From Gautieria morchelliformis (lineage: Eukaryota > Basidiomycota > Agaricomycetes > Gomphales > Gomphaceae): DNA of 64,000 nucleotides. The notes under the pieces were generated by a model, which saw only the letters and a program-made list of their open reading frames with translations, was not told where the DNA came from and made no database searches. Within the stretch, counting starts at the first letter, position 1, and every line of letters begins with the position of its first letter. A program made the position numbers and the translations under genes. Positions 44,479 to 54,445 of this stretch are shown here, piece by piece. Where the stretch lies: the NCBI GenBank assembly GCA_015179125.1, contig WHVA01000473.1, forward strand, positions 24,639 through 88,638. The letters run 5' to 3'.

Positions 44479-45560
44479 CCTGATATGTGTGAGGACATGT
44501 TACCTGTGAGGACACACTACCTGTGAGGACATGCTACCTGCAAGGACACATTACCTGTGAGGACACCATACCTGTGGGGACACGTTACATGTGAGGACAC
44601 ATTACGTGTGGGACATGTTATGTGTGGGGACATGCTACCTGTGAGGGCACGTTACATGTGGGGACACACTACCTGTGAGGACACGTTACGTGTGGGGACA
44701 CGCTACCTGTGAGGACACGCTACCTGTGGGGACACATTACGTGTGAGGACACATTACGTTTGGGGACACGCTACCTGTGAGGACACGTTACGTGTGAGGA
44801 CATGCTATCCAACTGCACTTTGGGTCTTCCCCCATTTCTGATTTTGGTATTGTTTCGGGATCTGCTGGTGGGGACATGCTACCGGTGGGGACACGTTACG
44901 TGTGGGGACACGCTAACTGTGAGGACATGTTACGTGTGGGGACACGTTAACTGTGAGGACACGTTACGTTTGGGAACACGCTACCTGTGAGGACACGCTA
45001 CCTGTGAGGACACGCTACCTGTGAGGACACGCTACCTGTGAGGACACGCTACCTGTGAGGACACGCTACCTGTGAGGACACGCTACCTGTGAGGACACGC
45101 TACCTGTGAGGACACGCTACCTGTGAGGACACGCTACCTGTGAGGACACGCTACCTGTGAGGACACGCTACCTGTGAGGACACGCTACCTGTGAGGACAC
45201 GCTACTGTGAGGACCGCTACCTGTGAGGACACGCTACCTGTGAGGACACGCTACCTGTGAGGACACGCTACCTGTGAGGACACGCTACCTGTGAGGACAC
45301 GCTACCTGTGAGGACACGCTACCTGTGAGGACACGCTACCTGTGAGGACACGCTACCTGTGAGGACACGCTACCTGTGAGGACACGCTACCTGTGAGGAC
45401 ACGCTACTGTAGGACACGCTACCTGTGAGGACACGCTACCTGTGAGGACACGCTACCTGTGAGGACATGCTACTTGTGCGGACATGCTACCTGTGAGGAC
45501 ACGTTACGTTTGGGGACACACTACCTGTGAGGACATGTTACGTGTGAGGACATGCTATCC
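44479..45560 (+). repeat. 17-bp minisatellite of unit D
   Basis: The unit 'ggacacgctacctgtga' is repeated dozens of times and nearly perfect from 44985 to 45470, more varied outside. A non-repeat piece 'tccaactgcactttgggtc' interrupts it at about 44807 and recurs at about 45550. Confidence 0.95.
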
Positions 45561-45659
45561 AACTGCACTTTGGGTCTTCCCCCATTTCTGATTTTTGTAT
45601 TGTTTCTGGTTCTGTGAGAGTGTCACCGGAGGATCAGCTGGCATATCGATATAACCACA

Positions 45660-45890
45660 TTGTCAAAATTCAGGATCCCCAAGATCACTATTGGATCTAT
45701 TCACAATGCACAAGCTTTGAAACCTGTGGATTATGGCAATAGGCACAATATTGTAATCTCTGATGATTCAGTCAAGACCATTACCACTTTCATGTCTAGA
45801 GTCGCTGGGAGGGCCATCCCAGAGGTTGAGAGAGAGGTCTGCATGTTCGGCTGTTCCATGGGTGCATATATGATTCATTATACTATATGA
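45660..45890 (+). other. Unrecognised 76-codon ORF in unit D
   Basis: Begins 'MSKFRIPKITIGSIHNAQAL' and ends 'GCSMGAYMIHYTI' just before the Helitron 3' tail. It is not repetitive and reads like ordinary protein, so it could be a captured host-gene fragment. I recognise no family and it may be chance. Confidence 0.25.
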
Positions 45891-45988
45891 ACAGGGATAT
45901 ATTTTGCATGATCCTATTTACCCCAATGCACTTGACCTTACCGAGGCGTTTGACCTACACCCCGCGCGAAGCGTGGGTACCCACCTAG

Positions 45989-46424
45989 TATAAAAGAATC
46001 GAAGGACTCCATGGTATCGGCCTTTGTCATGCCGTTGGCGGCAGAGAACAAGAAGTTCGAGTCTCCGCTCCGGCCGGTGACGGCAGGAGCTACAAAACCC
46101 CGTCCAAATCATGTCAAATTGTCTGTTCAAAACTAGCTTATCACAGTTAAAACCGGTTTTCGGGGCTTTGTCAGAGCTTTATAAATGTTTCAAATCCTCA
46201 TCCAAATCCGCTCCAAATCCCCATCAAAACCGCTACTGTGATAGGCCCTTATGTAAGGACTGGCGGAGAGAAGACGATGTCGGACTTACAACCAAGCTTT
46301 GTTCCGACCAAGGCATGTAAGCTGTGCTTTAATGTTCCTAATTTGAATTTGACTTTCTATTTCACCGTTTAAAGTAGACCCGGTACTGGTTGGGCACCGT
46401 ACCCGACTCCCCAAGTCCCCCTCT
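45989..46424. other. Gene-free stretch
   Basis: A-rich sequence with repeated 'ccaaatcc' and 'caaaacc' words at 46080-46240. No gene or terminal repeat identified. Confidence 0.5.
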
Positions 46425-49400
46425 CAATACAGCTGGATAGAAGCTGGGGAAAGTCCGGGCAGATGTGTTGCAAAGCAAGAATAAGCCTTCAAACGTCTGT
46501 CTGGGCTGGCGGCCGGGGCGGTGTGCCCATATACTTCATTTGTCCCAATATATTGAACTGATCCTCAATTTAAGTACTAAGTAGCACGTTGCCCTTCCCG
46601 CTGGAACATGGCTTTGAAATGAGACATCAGGCCTCATGCCTCAGGACGAAATGAGTATTCAAGCGGTACGAACCCGTACGTAGTAATAAGTGATGTACAT
46701 ACTTCATCAGAGAAGAACTTGAAGGGGTAGTCTATCGGCATCACATAGCGCTCTATAGCACTTCATAGTGTCACAGAGCACGCGGTAGACTACCCGTTTC
46801 CTCCGTTGACGTAAGTTACCTTCTCCCTTTAATCCCCATGTCGACAACTTAGTGATGATGTCTTTGAATTGGGCGGAGACGGCTGGTACTATTACGTAGG
46901 TTTCCTAGCTCAGCTCATCGCCCATCGAGCAGCCACAGGCTAGGATTCGTGCGCTGATGGATCACAAAAAGAGTCCGGTCTATTTTGCCGGGAGCCGACG
47001 GTTCTCAAGAAGATATATGTATGTGTATGGTAGGCTGCTTCTTCGCACGCACAGGTAGCACTTAAGGGGTGCCTATTCCTCTCGAGGATAACACTACTGG
47101 TCCCAGCTTATAACCGACCCTACCCCCACCCCCTGGATCAAGTAAGGAGGTATTCATCCCTGTCGGACAAGGTTTCTCCCCAGCGTCCGTCATGCAGTCA
47201 AGAGACTCCTCGGTCACATCAGGTGAAAATTTACATCTCCATCACCTTGTCTCCCCTGCTTCTGCAGAACCCTCGAAGAGATTTCAGGTTCTGGCTCATT
47301 ATTCTGTCCATTGCCTTGTCTCTCTTTATAGCGGCTTTGGAACTAGTTGAGTCACCCAACTAATTAAAATTGCATTGTCGTACTTAATACTCCCACCAGG
47401 TCGGGGTATCCACAGCCCTCCCGGTCATCGTCGCCGACCTCCATGGCTCGCAGTTCGTTTGGGTCGGCTCTGCATAGGCACTTTCCGCTACAGCTTTCCT
47501 TCCAATGAGCGGTGGTTTAGCCCAGGTAAGCAGCAAACTTGAAATCATTCACATTTTTGGTGCTAACGGCTCTAAGGTTTTTGGCCGTCGTCCCGTGATG
47601 CTTTGTTCTCTGTTTATTTTCGCTTCGGGAAGCGCTGTATGTGGCGCTGCGCCTAGCCTGGGCGTTCTCATTGTTGGTAGAAGTGAGCATCATTAGCTAT
47701 TTACAGGATTTTCGTGTCTTGACTCGTGAACCTGGAATTATAGCCATTCAAGGACTGGGAGGTGGTGGCATACTGTCCCTCACTCAGATTATATTGTCTG
47801 ATCTCGTCCCTCTTCGGGAGCGAGGTATGTTCAACGGTTTGGTTGGAATGTGCGTTATTTTAGCAGTACTTATTATCCTGAGCTTACTTCTAATTTCCTA
47901 GAGCCTGGGCTGTTGCAAGCGGCGTGGGTCCGGTGATCGGAGGCAGTCTGGCCGAAAGTGGTCAATGGCGATGGCTCTTTTGTTCGTGAGGCAACAAGTC
48001 CATTTGAGATCCCATTGTGACCATATGTCAACAGATCTCAATATTCCAGTATGTGGCATTGCCGGAGTTTTAGTGTTTAACTTTCTACGGCTGCGAACAC
48101 CAACGGGCACGCTCAAAGAAAAAATGGCTCAAATGGACTGGATGTACGTGCTACATCTGTATATTACTGTATATGTACTGACACAGAAAAACCCACTATC
48201 TAGTGGAAATATGCTGGTCATTGCTAGTTCCAGCGCATGCATGGTTGCTCTGACATGGGGTGGCGTCCAGTTCTCATGGTCTTCCACGCGCGTTCTCGTG
48301 CCTTTAATTTTGGGTCTACTGGGCTTGGCAGGATTCGTAGCCTACGATGCCAAAATTGCCACACATCCGATCGTAAGCACCCCTAATCACAACAGATGTT
48401 ATCGTAATCTCACTTTGTGACATAGGTCCCGTTCTCAATTCTCTCGACAGCCACCAGTATCAGCGGCTACATGCAAACATTTTTCATGCCAATAGCTCTT
48501 ATAGCTCTCATTTGTCAGTTTTCTCGCGTCGCTCGAGATAATCACTAAGTGAAAATGAGTTTAGACTATATGCCAGTTTATTTCCAAGCTTGTAAAACAG
48601 CATCACCCATCGCCTCTGGCGTTGATGTCTTTGGTCTCGCCTTCAGTATTGCACCGGCAGGTATAATATCAGGTCTCAGCGTTGCCAAATCTCATCAATA
48701 TCGCCCCCAACTCTGGTTGGCATGGACAATGATCATGATTGGGGCTGGCTTGTTGAGTACGATAACAGCAGATTCCTCGCGAATGACTGCTATTGGATAT
48801 GAGATTATCGTTGGCGCGGGCATGGGAATTCTGACCATGACGACGTACTTCCCGGTTCTTGCCCCGCTGCCCGTGTCGCCCAATGCCAAAGCTCTCGCAT
48901 TCTTCACATTCTGCCGAAACTTTGCTCAGGTAAGTTGTGTGCGTATCCCTCTCGTATCTCCCAGAGATCCTATGTCTGTATAGGTTTGGGGCGTGACCAT
49001 CGGAGGGTCAGTGCTTCAGAATGAGCTTAAACACAGGCTTCCGTCGGATTTCGTCTCGGTGTTTCCGGAAGGGACTGCCATTGCTTACGCAGTCATCCCT
49101 TTGATCTCGACGATGGAGCAGCCTTTGAAAGACGAGGTGCGGAAAGCGTTCGCGGGGAGTCTAAGTGTAATATGGCGCGTTTTAATTGGCGTTGGAGCAC
49201 TCGGACTTATTGCCAGTCTTGGCATGAAGCGGTTGCCTCTGCATACAGGCGTTGACAGGGATTGGGGAATCGCGGTGTCCGACAGGCGTGAGGAGCCGAA
49301 GGCCTAATCGCTTCTCTTACTACCCCCCGAGTAAGTGACGGACCACTGCGCCGAGTCCTTAATCACCCAAGTCCGGTTTTGTAATTCTATTGTATCAGTA

Positions 49401-49790
49401 AAAATGTCCATTTAATTCCACTTACCTTGCGGACTATATGTTACAGTAAATCCAAAACTGTGTGAAGCCATGAGTACAGCTTTCCGGCAGTCACTGCAGC
49501 GATGATATACCTTGAGAATGTCAGATTCGGTATGCTGCGCGTGCATCAGATCCCTTGTCGCAATATTTCCTGCTGTAGACCTCGTTGATTTCACGCAGCT
49601 AGTAAAGCATGGACATGCATATTAGGTGTAGATCGATACGTTCTCCAATCCCAGCTACCTTTAGCCAATTAATCACGATAACTTGGACATTCGTCCTGCT
49701 TTAATTCCAAACTTGATTGGAAGATCGACTGCATGACACGTACAGTGGCCAACCGTGACATATATCGATACCGCCGTACTTCAGAATCGC
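46425..49790. repeat. Segmental duplication, copy 2 (holds MFS pseudogene)
   Basis: Paralogous to 6245-10650, same orientation, without the CACTA insert. Small insertions and losses distinguish the upstream flank, e.g. extra sequence at about 46470-46520. Confidence 0.85.
47192..49307 (+). pseudogene. MFS transporter pseudogene (paralogue of 7249-9364)
   Basis: All ten exon equivalents are present, and the distal ones are almost unchanged. Three lesions lie at the 5' end. Indels after ATG 47192 put exon 1 out of frame with 'NPRRDFRFWL'. The exon-1 donor changed from GTGAGT to GTTGAGT. TAC became TAG at 47475-47477 in exon 2 (residue Tyr in 'VGSAYALS'). The rest, to the stop at 49305-49307, keeps frame and splice sites, so inactivation seems recent. 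A shorter protein from a downstream start would lack the first two helices and motif A context and is unlikely to work. Confidence 0.85.
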
Positions 49791-50584
49791 CAGGTCAGAC
49801 AGACGAGCATATGTGAACATGCATGATTCATGATGTCCCAGGCAGCGGTGACAATTCGCACAGGAAATCCTGCCTTTCCACCTGCGCGACTGGCCTCATA
49901 GTCGAGTCTGCCGTAGCGGCGCCCGCCTGCCATGCGCCAGGAGCAGCCGTGATAAGTTTGAGTCGCACTACTAGATGCAGTGAGGGCAACCGCAGATCGC
50001 AGATTCGACCACGTCTACTATCCAGAGAGGCGTGTAGCGCCTTAAGTGGAGGGCAACCAAGCATAGTAGGCGGGGTCCAGAACTGTCATCAGATATACAG
50101 TGGGCATTTGCACAAGGATACTCCCTCAGCACATGGAGGAATGTGGTAAGTGTCACCAGAAAATTATATACCAGCCAGCCCAAGCACCATTGCAGGAGTG
50201 ACACTATTCACTATGAAGCCGAACAATCCACCCTGTGGCTTGAAGTCTTTCACCGTAGCAGATTCTCCGAGAATCAAGTAGAAGAGGCTTCCAGAGACAT
50301 ACGGATGCTATACCGAGGCAGTAACCACGTGTCCCGGTGAACTTGGGCCGCAAAAGCACAGATATATCAGAAGGAAAGTGCCGCCACCAAGGAAAATCAG
50401 GCAGGACAGGTTGGCCTCAGTCTAAGGGGCTAGAGGATCTCAGATGGCACCATCTTCATCACAAGGAGCTCGCTCAAGGGCCTACTCCTCAGGGGCCTCA
50501 GGCATATGACACGCTGCCAGTTCAGACGCTGGATAAACCACCGTAAGCCGCCGGCCGCATCCACAGGTTCCCGGTGTGCGTGTA
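49791..50584. other. Gene-free stretch with a dispersed repeat
   Basis: No gene seen. 50170-50240 is related to 600-690. The short ORFs are not protein-like. Confidence 0.5.
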
Positions 50585-51489
50585 AGATAGAAGTCATCTT
50601 AAACTGGCACCTTTATGTAAGCGGGCGCTTAGGTCACGTGATGCGCCAAATCCTCGCCTTGGGGATTTTTTTTTTTTTTTTTCCCCTTTCAGAAGGCACC
50701 TTGGTGCAATGACATGTTCTATAATATAATTAGTGACATTGAATTATATTACATGAATTCCTTGTCCAACTCAGACATAATGTTTGGAGGTAAAGTACGA
50801 TGGGCATGGTATTTACGGTTTTCCCAGACAGCTTGTGCCCCATTCAACCCTTTTTTGTAGGCATCTATAAATCAGGCCAACCTATTAGCATCCCTGTTGA
50901 GGAGTTAGAATCTGCTGATAGGAAACAATTCTCACACACCTCTGAATCTGTACAAAGGGGACATCATCTAGACAGCCGCAATCCCTGAGGCCTGAATGTG
51001 TGAATGGGGTCAAGCACAACCTGCCGGGCGGTCAAAGTGACGACTAAGCAAGCGGCCTGCAGTGGAACTCACCTAGTGTAAGGTTGTACCTACCTAAACC
51101 CTGATTTAAGCAGTAGAAATGTGTAGCAAGGCCCCTTGAAGCTTTTTCCGTGCGTCGTCCAAAGGTTCGAAAGGCTGACAAATAGGTCACGTGACATATC
51201 ACGTGACCGCCAAATTCCATCGGTCCAAAAACCGAAATTGCAGGAAATCATTCTAGGACATCAGAAAAATAATTTGGTATTTTTTCTATGTCACATTTTG
51301 GATGCTATATATCTCCTCAATAAATATAGATATATCCTAAGTCTCTCCTAAGGATTGTAGGTAGACATGTCCCAAAGAGACTCTAGGGAGCCATTTGGCA
51401 AAAAGTGTTTGCCTTCGAGTGTTATTGAGCTCGCCGTTGGACTGTGCTCAGCTTACGTAAGGGGTGCCAGTTTAAGATGACTTCTATCT
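50585..51489. mobile_element. TA-target MITE-like element, copy 2 (905 bp)
   Basis: By eye identical to 37993-38898 except one T fewer in the poly-T run. TA flanks at 50583-50584 and 51490-51491. It lies about 260 bp upstream of the TATA box of the IMP dehydrogenase gene. Confidence 0.9.
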
Positions 51490-51752
51490 TACTAATGTAA
51501 CACGAGCTCATAAATTTGCCAGGCAGGACCAATCGAGAAGGGTTTCAGCAACGAGTGCGACGTCTGAATGGTATACCATGCATCCTGAAGCAAGGAAGTG
51601 GAAAATACAAGGGAGTTAGTTCTCTGGGAGGAGCCTCGCGCAGCAGACGCGCCTATAGGAGATGTGGCATCGAACGATACGTACAGCGCGTGCGTGCCTA
51701 GGATAAGTAAGCTGATCTTACCTCACGCGCACCGAGCGCTACTACACCTTAT

Positions 51753-51760
51753 TATATAAG
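51753..51760 (+). promoter_or_regulatory. TATA box of IMP dehydrogenase gene
   Basis: TATATAAG, 57 nt before the ATG; a start about 30 nt downstream would leave a short 5' UTR. Confidence 0.6.
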
Positions 51761-51816
51761 GCATCGCGCTGAAGTTTTTCTAGGGGCCTCGACCCCGCCC
51801 CATCCTCCTCCGCCAC

Positions 51817-53659
51817 ATGTCATCAAAGGCATATCTCGATCCTTCCACGGCTGTTGAACACCTTGCTACCTATTCTCGTGGCGACGGTCTATCTGTATCT
51901 GAGCTAATTGACTCAAGCACTCATGGAGGGCTCACGTATAATGACTTCCTCATCCTTCCCGGAAAAATCGACTTCTCTGCCTCGGATGTCATCGCCGAGA
52001 GCCGTATTACAAAGAATGTGGTTCTCAAGACGCCTTTCATGAGTTCTCCCATGGATACTGTGACTGAGACCGACATGGCCATTAACATGGCTGTAAGCAG
52101 ACGTCCCTCTTCAGTTCTTGTTGGCACCATGCTGACTTCGTTCCTCTTGTTTAGCTTCTGGGGGGAATTGGTGTGATCCATCATAATCAGACGGCGACCT
52201 CGCAGGCTGCCATGGTCCGTGCGGTGAAGCGCCATGAGAATGGCTTCATCACTGATCCTATAGTATTGTCTCCCAAACATCTCGCCGAGGACGTTTTGGA
52301 TGTCAAGGCGCGGCTCGGGTTCTGTGGTATTCCTATTACTGGTAAGTGCACACAAGACCAGTTCATTTGACGTGATGCATTCTACCACAACCTTCGTTCT
52401 GCCGAGCTAACGCGTTTTTCTGCGCGTGATATGCGGAGTAATTTTCATGTGTTTTACTGACTCGAAGTCTTATTTGTTTATGTCTTCCATTACTTTGTAC
52501 TCACGTCCTTTCAGATACAGGCGCTGTTGGAGGTAAACTTCTGGGTATTGTGACCAGTCGGGACGTGCAATTTCAGAATCTCAAAACGCCCTTGTCCGAA
52601 CTTATGACGACAAATCTTGTCACTGCTTCTGAAGGTGTTACTCTCGTTGAAGCTAATATGCTCCTGCGCGACTCAAAGAAGGGCAAGTTGCCGATCGTCG
52701 ATGCCTCAGGTCGTCTCACATCGCTTCTTGCACGCTCCGATCTTCTCAAAAATCAGAATTTTCCTCTCGCTTCCAAGCGACCAGAAAGCAAGCAGCTGTA
52801 TGCTGCTGCCGCAATAGGCACCCGGCCAGCGGATCGTGACCGTCTCGAGCACCTCGTTAAGGCGGGTTTAGATATTGTTGTGCTTGACTCATCGCAAGGT
52901 AACTCCATATTCCAAATTGAGATGCTGCGGTGGATCAAGAAGACCTACTCCCACCTTGAGGTTATTGCAGGGAATGTGGTTACACGGGCACAGGCTGCTG
53001 AGCTCATCGCCGCCGGGGCTGATGGTCTCCGCGTTGGTATGGGTAGCGGCTCCATCTGCATTACGCAGGAGGTTATGGCCGTGGGACGCCCGCAGGCTAC
53101 AGCTGTACATGCGGTAGCCGAATTTGCGAGCAAGTTTGGTGTGCCAGTCATTGCGGATGGAGGTATCAGTAATGTGGGACACGTGGTGAAAGCCTTGGCG
53201 TTGGGCGCGGGTGCGGTCATGATGGGCGGTCTGCTGGCAGGTACAACGGAGGCGCCTGGCGAATACTTTTACCACGAGGGAAAACGTGTCAAGACCTACC
53301 GCGGCATGGGCTCCATTGAGGCAATGGAGCAGGGAAAGCCTGCCCCTGGTGGTTCGTCTTCCTCGTCTAAATTTCACCCTACGAAGGCGGCGACTCACGA
53401 GAATGCCGCTACGACTCGCTATTTCTCGGAATCATCTAGTGTAAAAGTTGCACAGGGGGTATCGGGTGATGTGCAGGATAAGGGTTCCATTCAAGCGTTT
53501 CTGCCGTATCTTCACGCGGGCTTGCAGCATTCGCTCCAGGACATTGGAGTTCGCACCGTGAGAGAACTGCAGGCAGGAGTGAAGGCTGACCGAGTGCGGT
53601 TTGAGCTGCGAACCGCCAGTGCGCAGGTCGAGGGCGGTGTGCATGGGTTAAACTCGTGA
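51817..53659 (+). CDS. IMD2: Inosine-5'-monophosphate dehydrogenase, 3 exons
   Basis: Cytosolic enzyme oxidising IMP to XMP with NAD+, the rate-limiting step of GTP synthesis. Exons 51817-52092, 52155-52341, 52515-53659; introns of 62 and 173 bp with GTAAGC/GTAAGT donors; 535 aa, normal length. Start '[20 protein letters not shown]' is the first ATG after the TATA box. N-terminal barrel '[12 protein letters not shown]', two CBS domains at about 115-230 (Bateman module), then '[10 protein letters not shown]', phosphate loop and catalytic Cys336 in '[12 protein letters not shown]', 'VPVIADGGI', 'YRGMGS'. The flap has Arg456-Tyr457 ('RYFSE') and Gln468 in 'KVAQGVSG'. Arg327 and Gln468 match residues of the mycophenolic-acid-sensitive human enzyme, so no resistance signature is seen. 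It ends at 'VHGLNS', slightly short of the animal C-terminus. Gene symbol by analogy with yeast. Confidence 0.96.
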
Positions 53660-54289
53660 GTGTTTTAGTCGGGTGTTAAGCTTTGTCTCCGTGCTGAAGT
53701 GTACCGTATCCAGATATACGAAGCGTCTGTTCGCGTGAGATAATCTTAATTTCTTTCCCTATATATGTAGCGTATCCTGCATTGCTTTCATTAGACCATC
53801 TATATCAACATGCTACGTGACATTTCTCCCACTCTTTCCTGCGGAAGTTTTAGCATCCAAGAAAGCTCATTCATCTCCCCAATAAGCCGTGCAAGTTTTC
53901 ATGCTGATTCTTGGTCCACGAAACCGGCCGCGCTGCCTGCCAATACATATCCCTCTCGCGTGAGCCCAGACCTATTATAGGGAGTGAGGTATGCGCGACG
54001 AGCGAACCGGGCCTACTACCGCTGGCGGTACAGTCACTGCAACAGAGCTCTATGTCGAGGCTTTCAATTAAGGTATCCAAAGGTGGATTAGTAGTAATGA
54101 ATGATTACGTGGAATAAGTATGAAAAAATCGGTCAAGTGCATGGTCAATGTGTACGCATACTTTTATATCCCTGTCTAGGGTGATTAGAGTTATTTCACT
54201 GACAAGCCTTCTATTATTGTATTTGGATTATCTAGCTATCAATTACGTGGCACCTTACGAGACTCCTCTAGCAACTAGTGGCAACCGGC
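53660..54289. other. IMP dehydrogenase 3' flank
   Basis: Presumed 3' UTR and terminator; no further gene recognised. Confidence 0.5.
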
Positions 54290-54445
54290 CGTAGTCCTAT
54301 TATACGGCCGTATGTCGTAGTACGGCCTCATACGGTGGTCATGATACGTGCCGTAACCGTAATACGGTCAGAACTGGCACAACTGAGCTTCTACGGGTAA
54401 GTACAGGTCCGTAATACGGCTCATACGAGTACGGCGCCGAGCCCT
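54290..54445. repeat. Cluster of CCGTA/TACGG words
   Basis: Within about 150 bp, TACGG or its complement CCGTA occurs roughly ten times in both orientations, including the palindromes TACGGCCGTA and CCGTAATACGG. The cluster ends abruptly on both sides. It may be the end of a DNA transposon or a protein-binding array. Confidence 0.5.

Larger units (their letters stand above)
42841..45988 (+). mobile_element. Helitron-like unit D, complete (3.1 kb), hosting an LTR fragment
   Basis: Begins TCTAAGAG directly after the CTAG of unit C, with the 5' TC typical of Helitrons. It ends with hairpin CCCGCGC-GAA-GCGTGGG and CTAG at 45985-45988, then T. It follows the order of unit B: TATAAAG box at about 43010, pyrimidine-rich part, 'ttttttgatattttttcgcaa' repeats, minisatellite, 3' tail. 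A minus-strand LTR-element fragment (43490-44213) splits it. Confidence 0.7.

Noticed and set aside
44479-45560. Array resembling a CRISPR
   Set aside because: Units are contiguous 17-mers without unique spacers, in a eukaryotic transposon.
52889-53398. 169-codon antisense ORF in IMP dehydrogenase
   Set aside because: Mirror of a strongly conserved coding exon; no independent evidence.
7249-53659. IMP dehydrogenase plus MFS exporter as a self-resistance pair for a mycophenolic-acid-like cluster
   Set aside because: The genes are separated by many kilobases of transposons, no biosynthetic enzymes are in the window, and the enzyme keeps the drug-sensitive residues Arg327 and Gln468.
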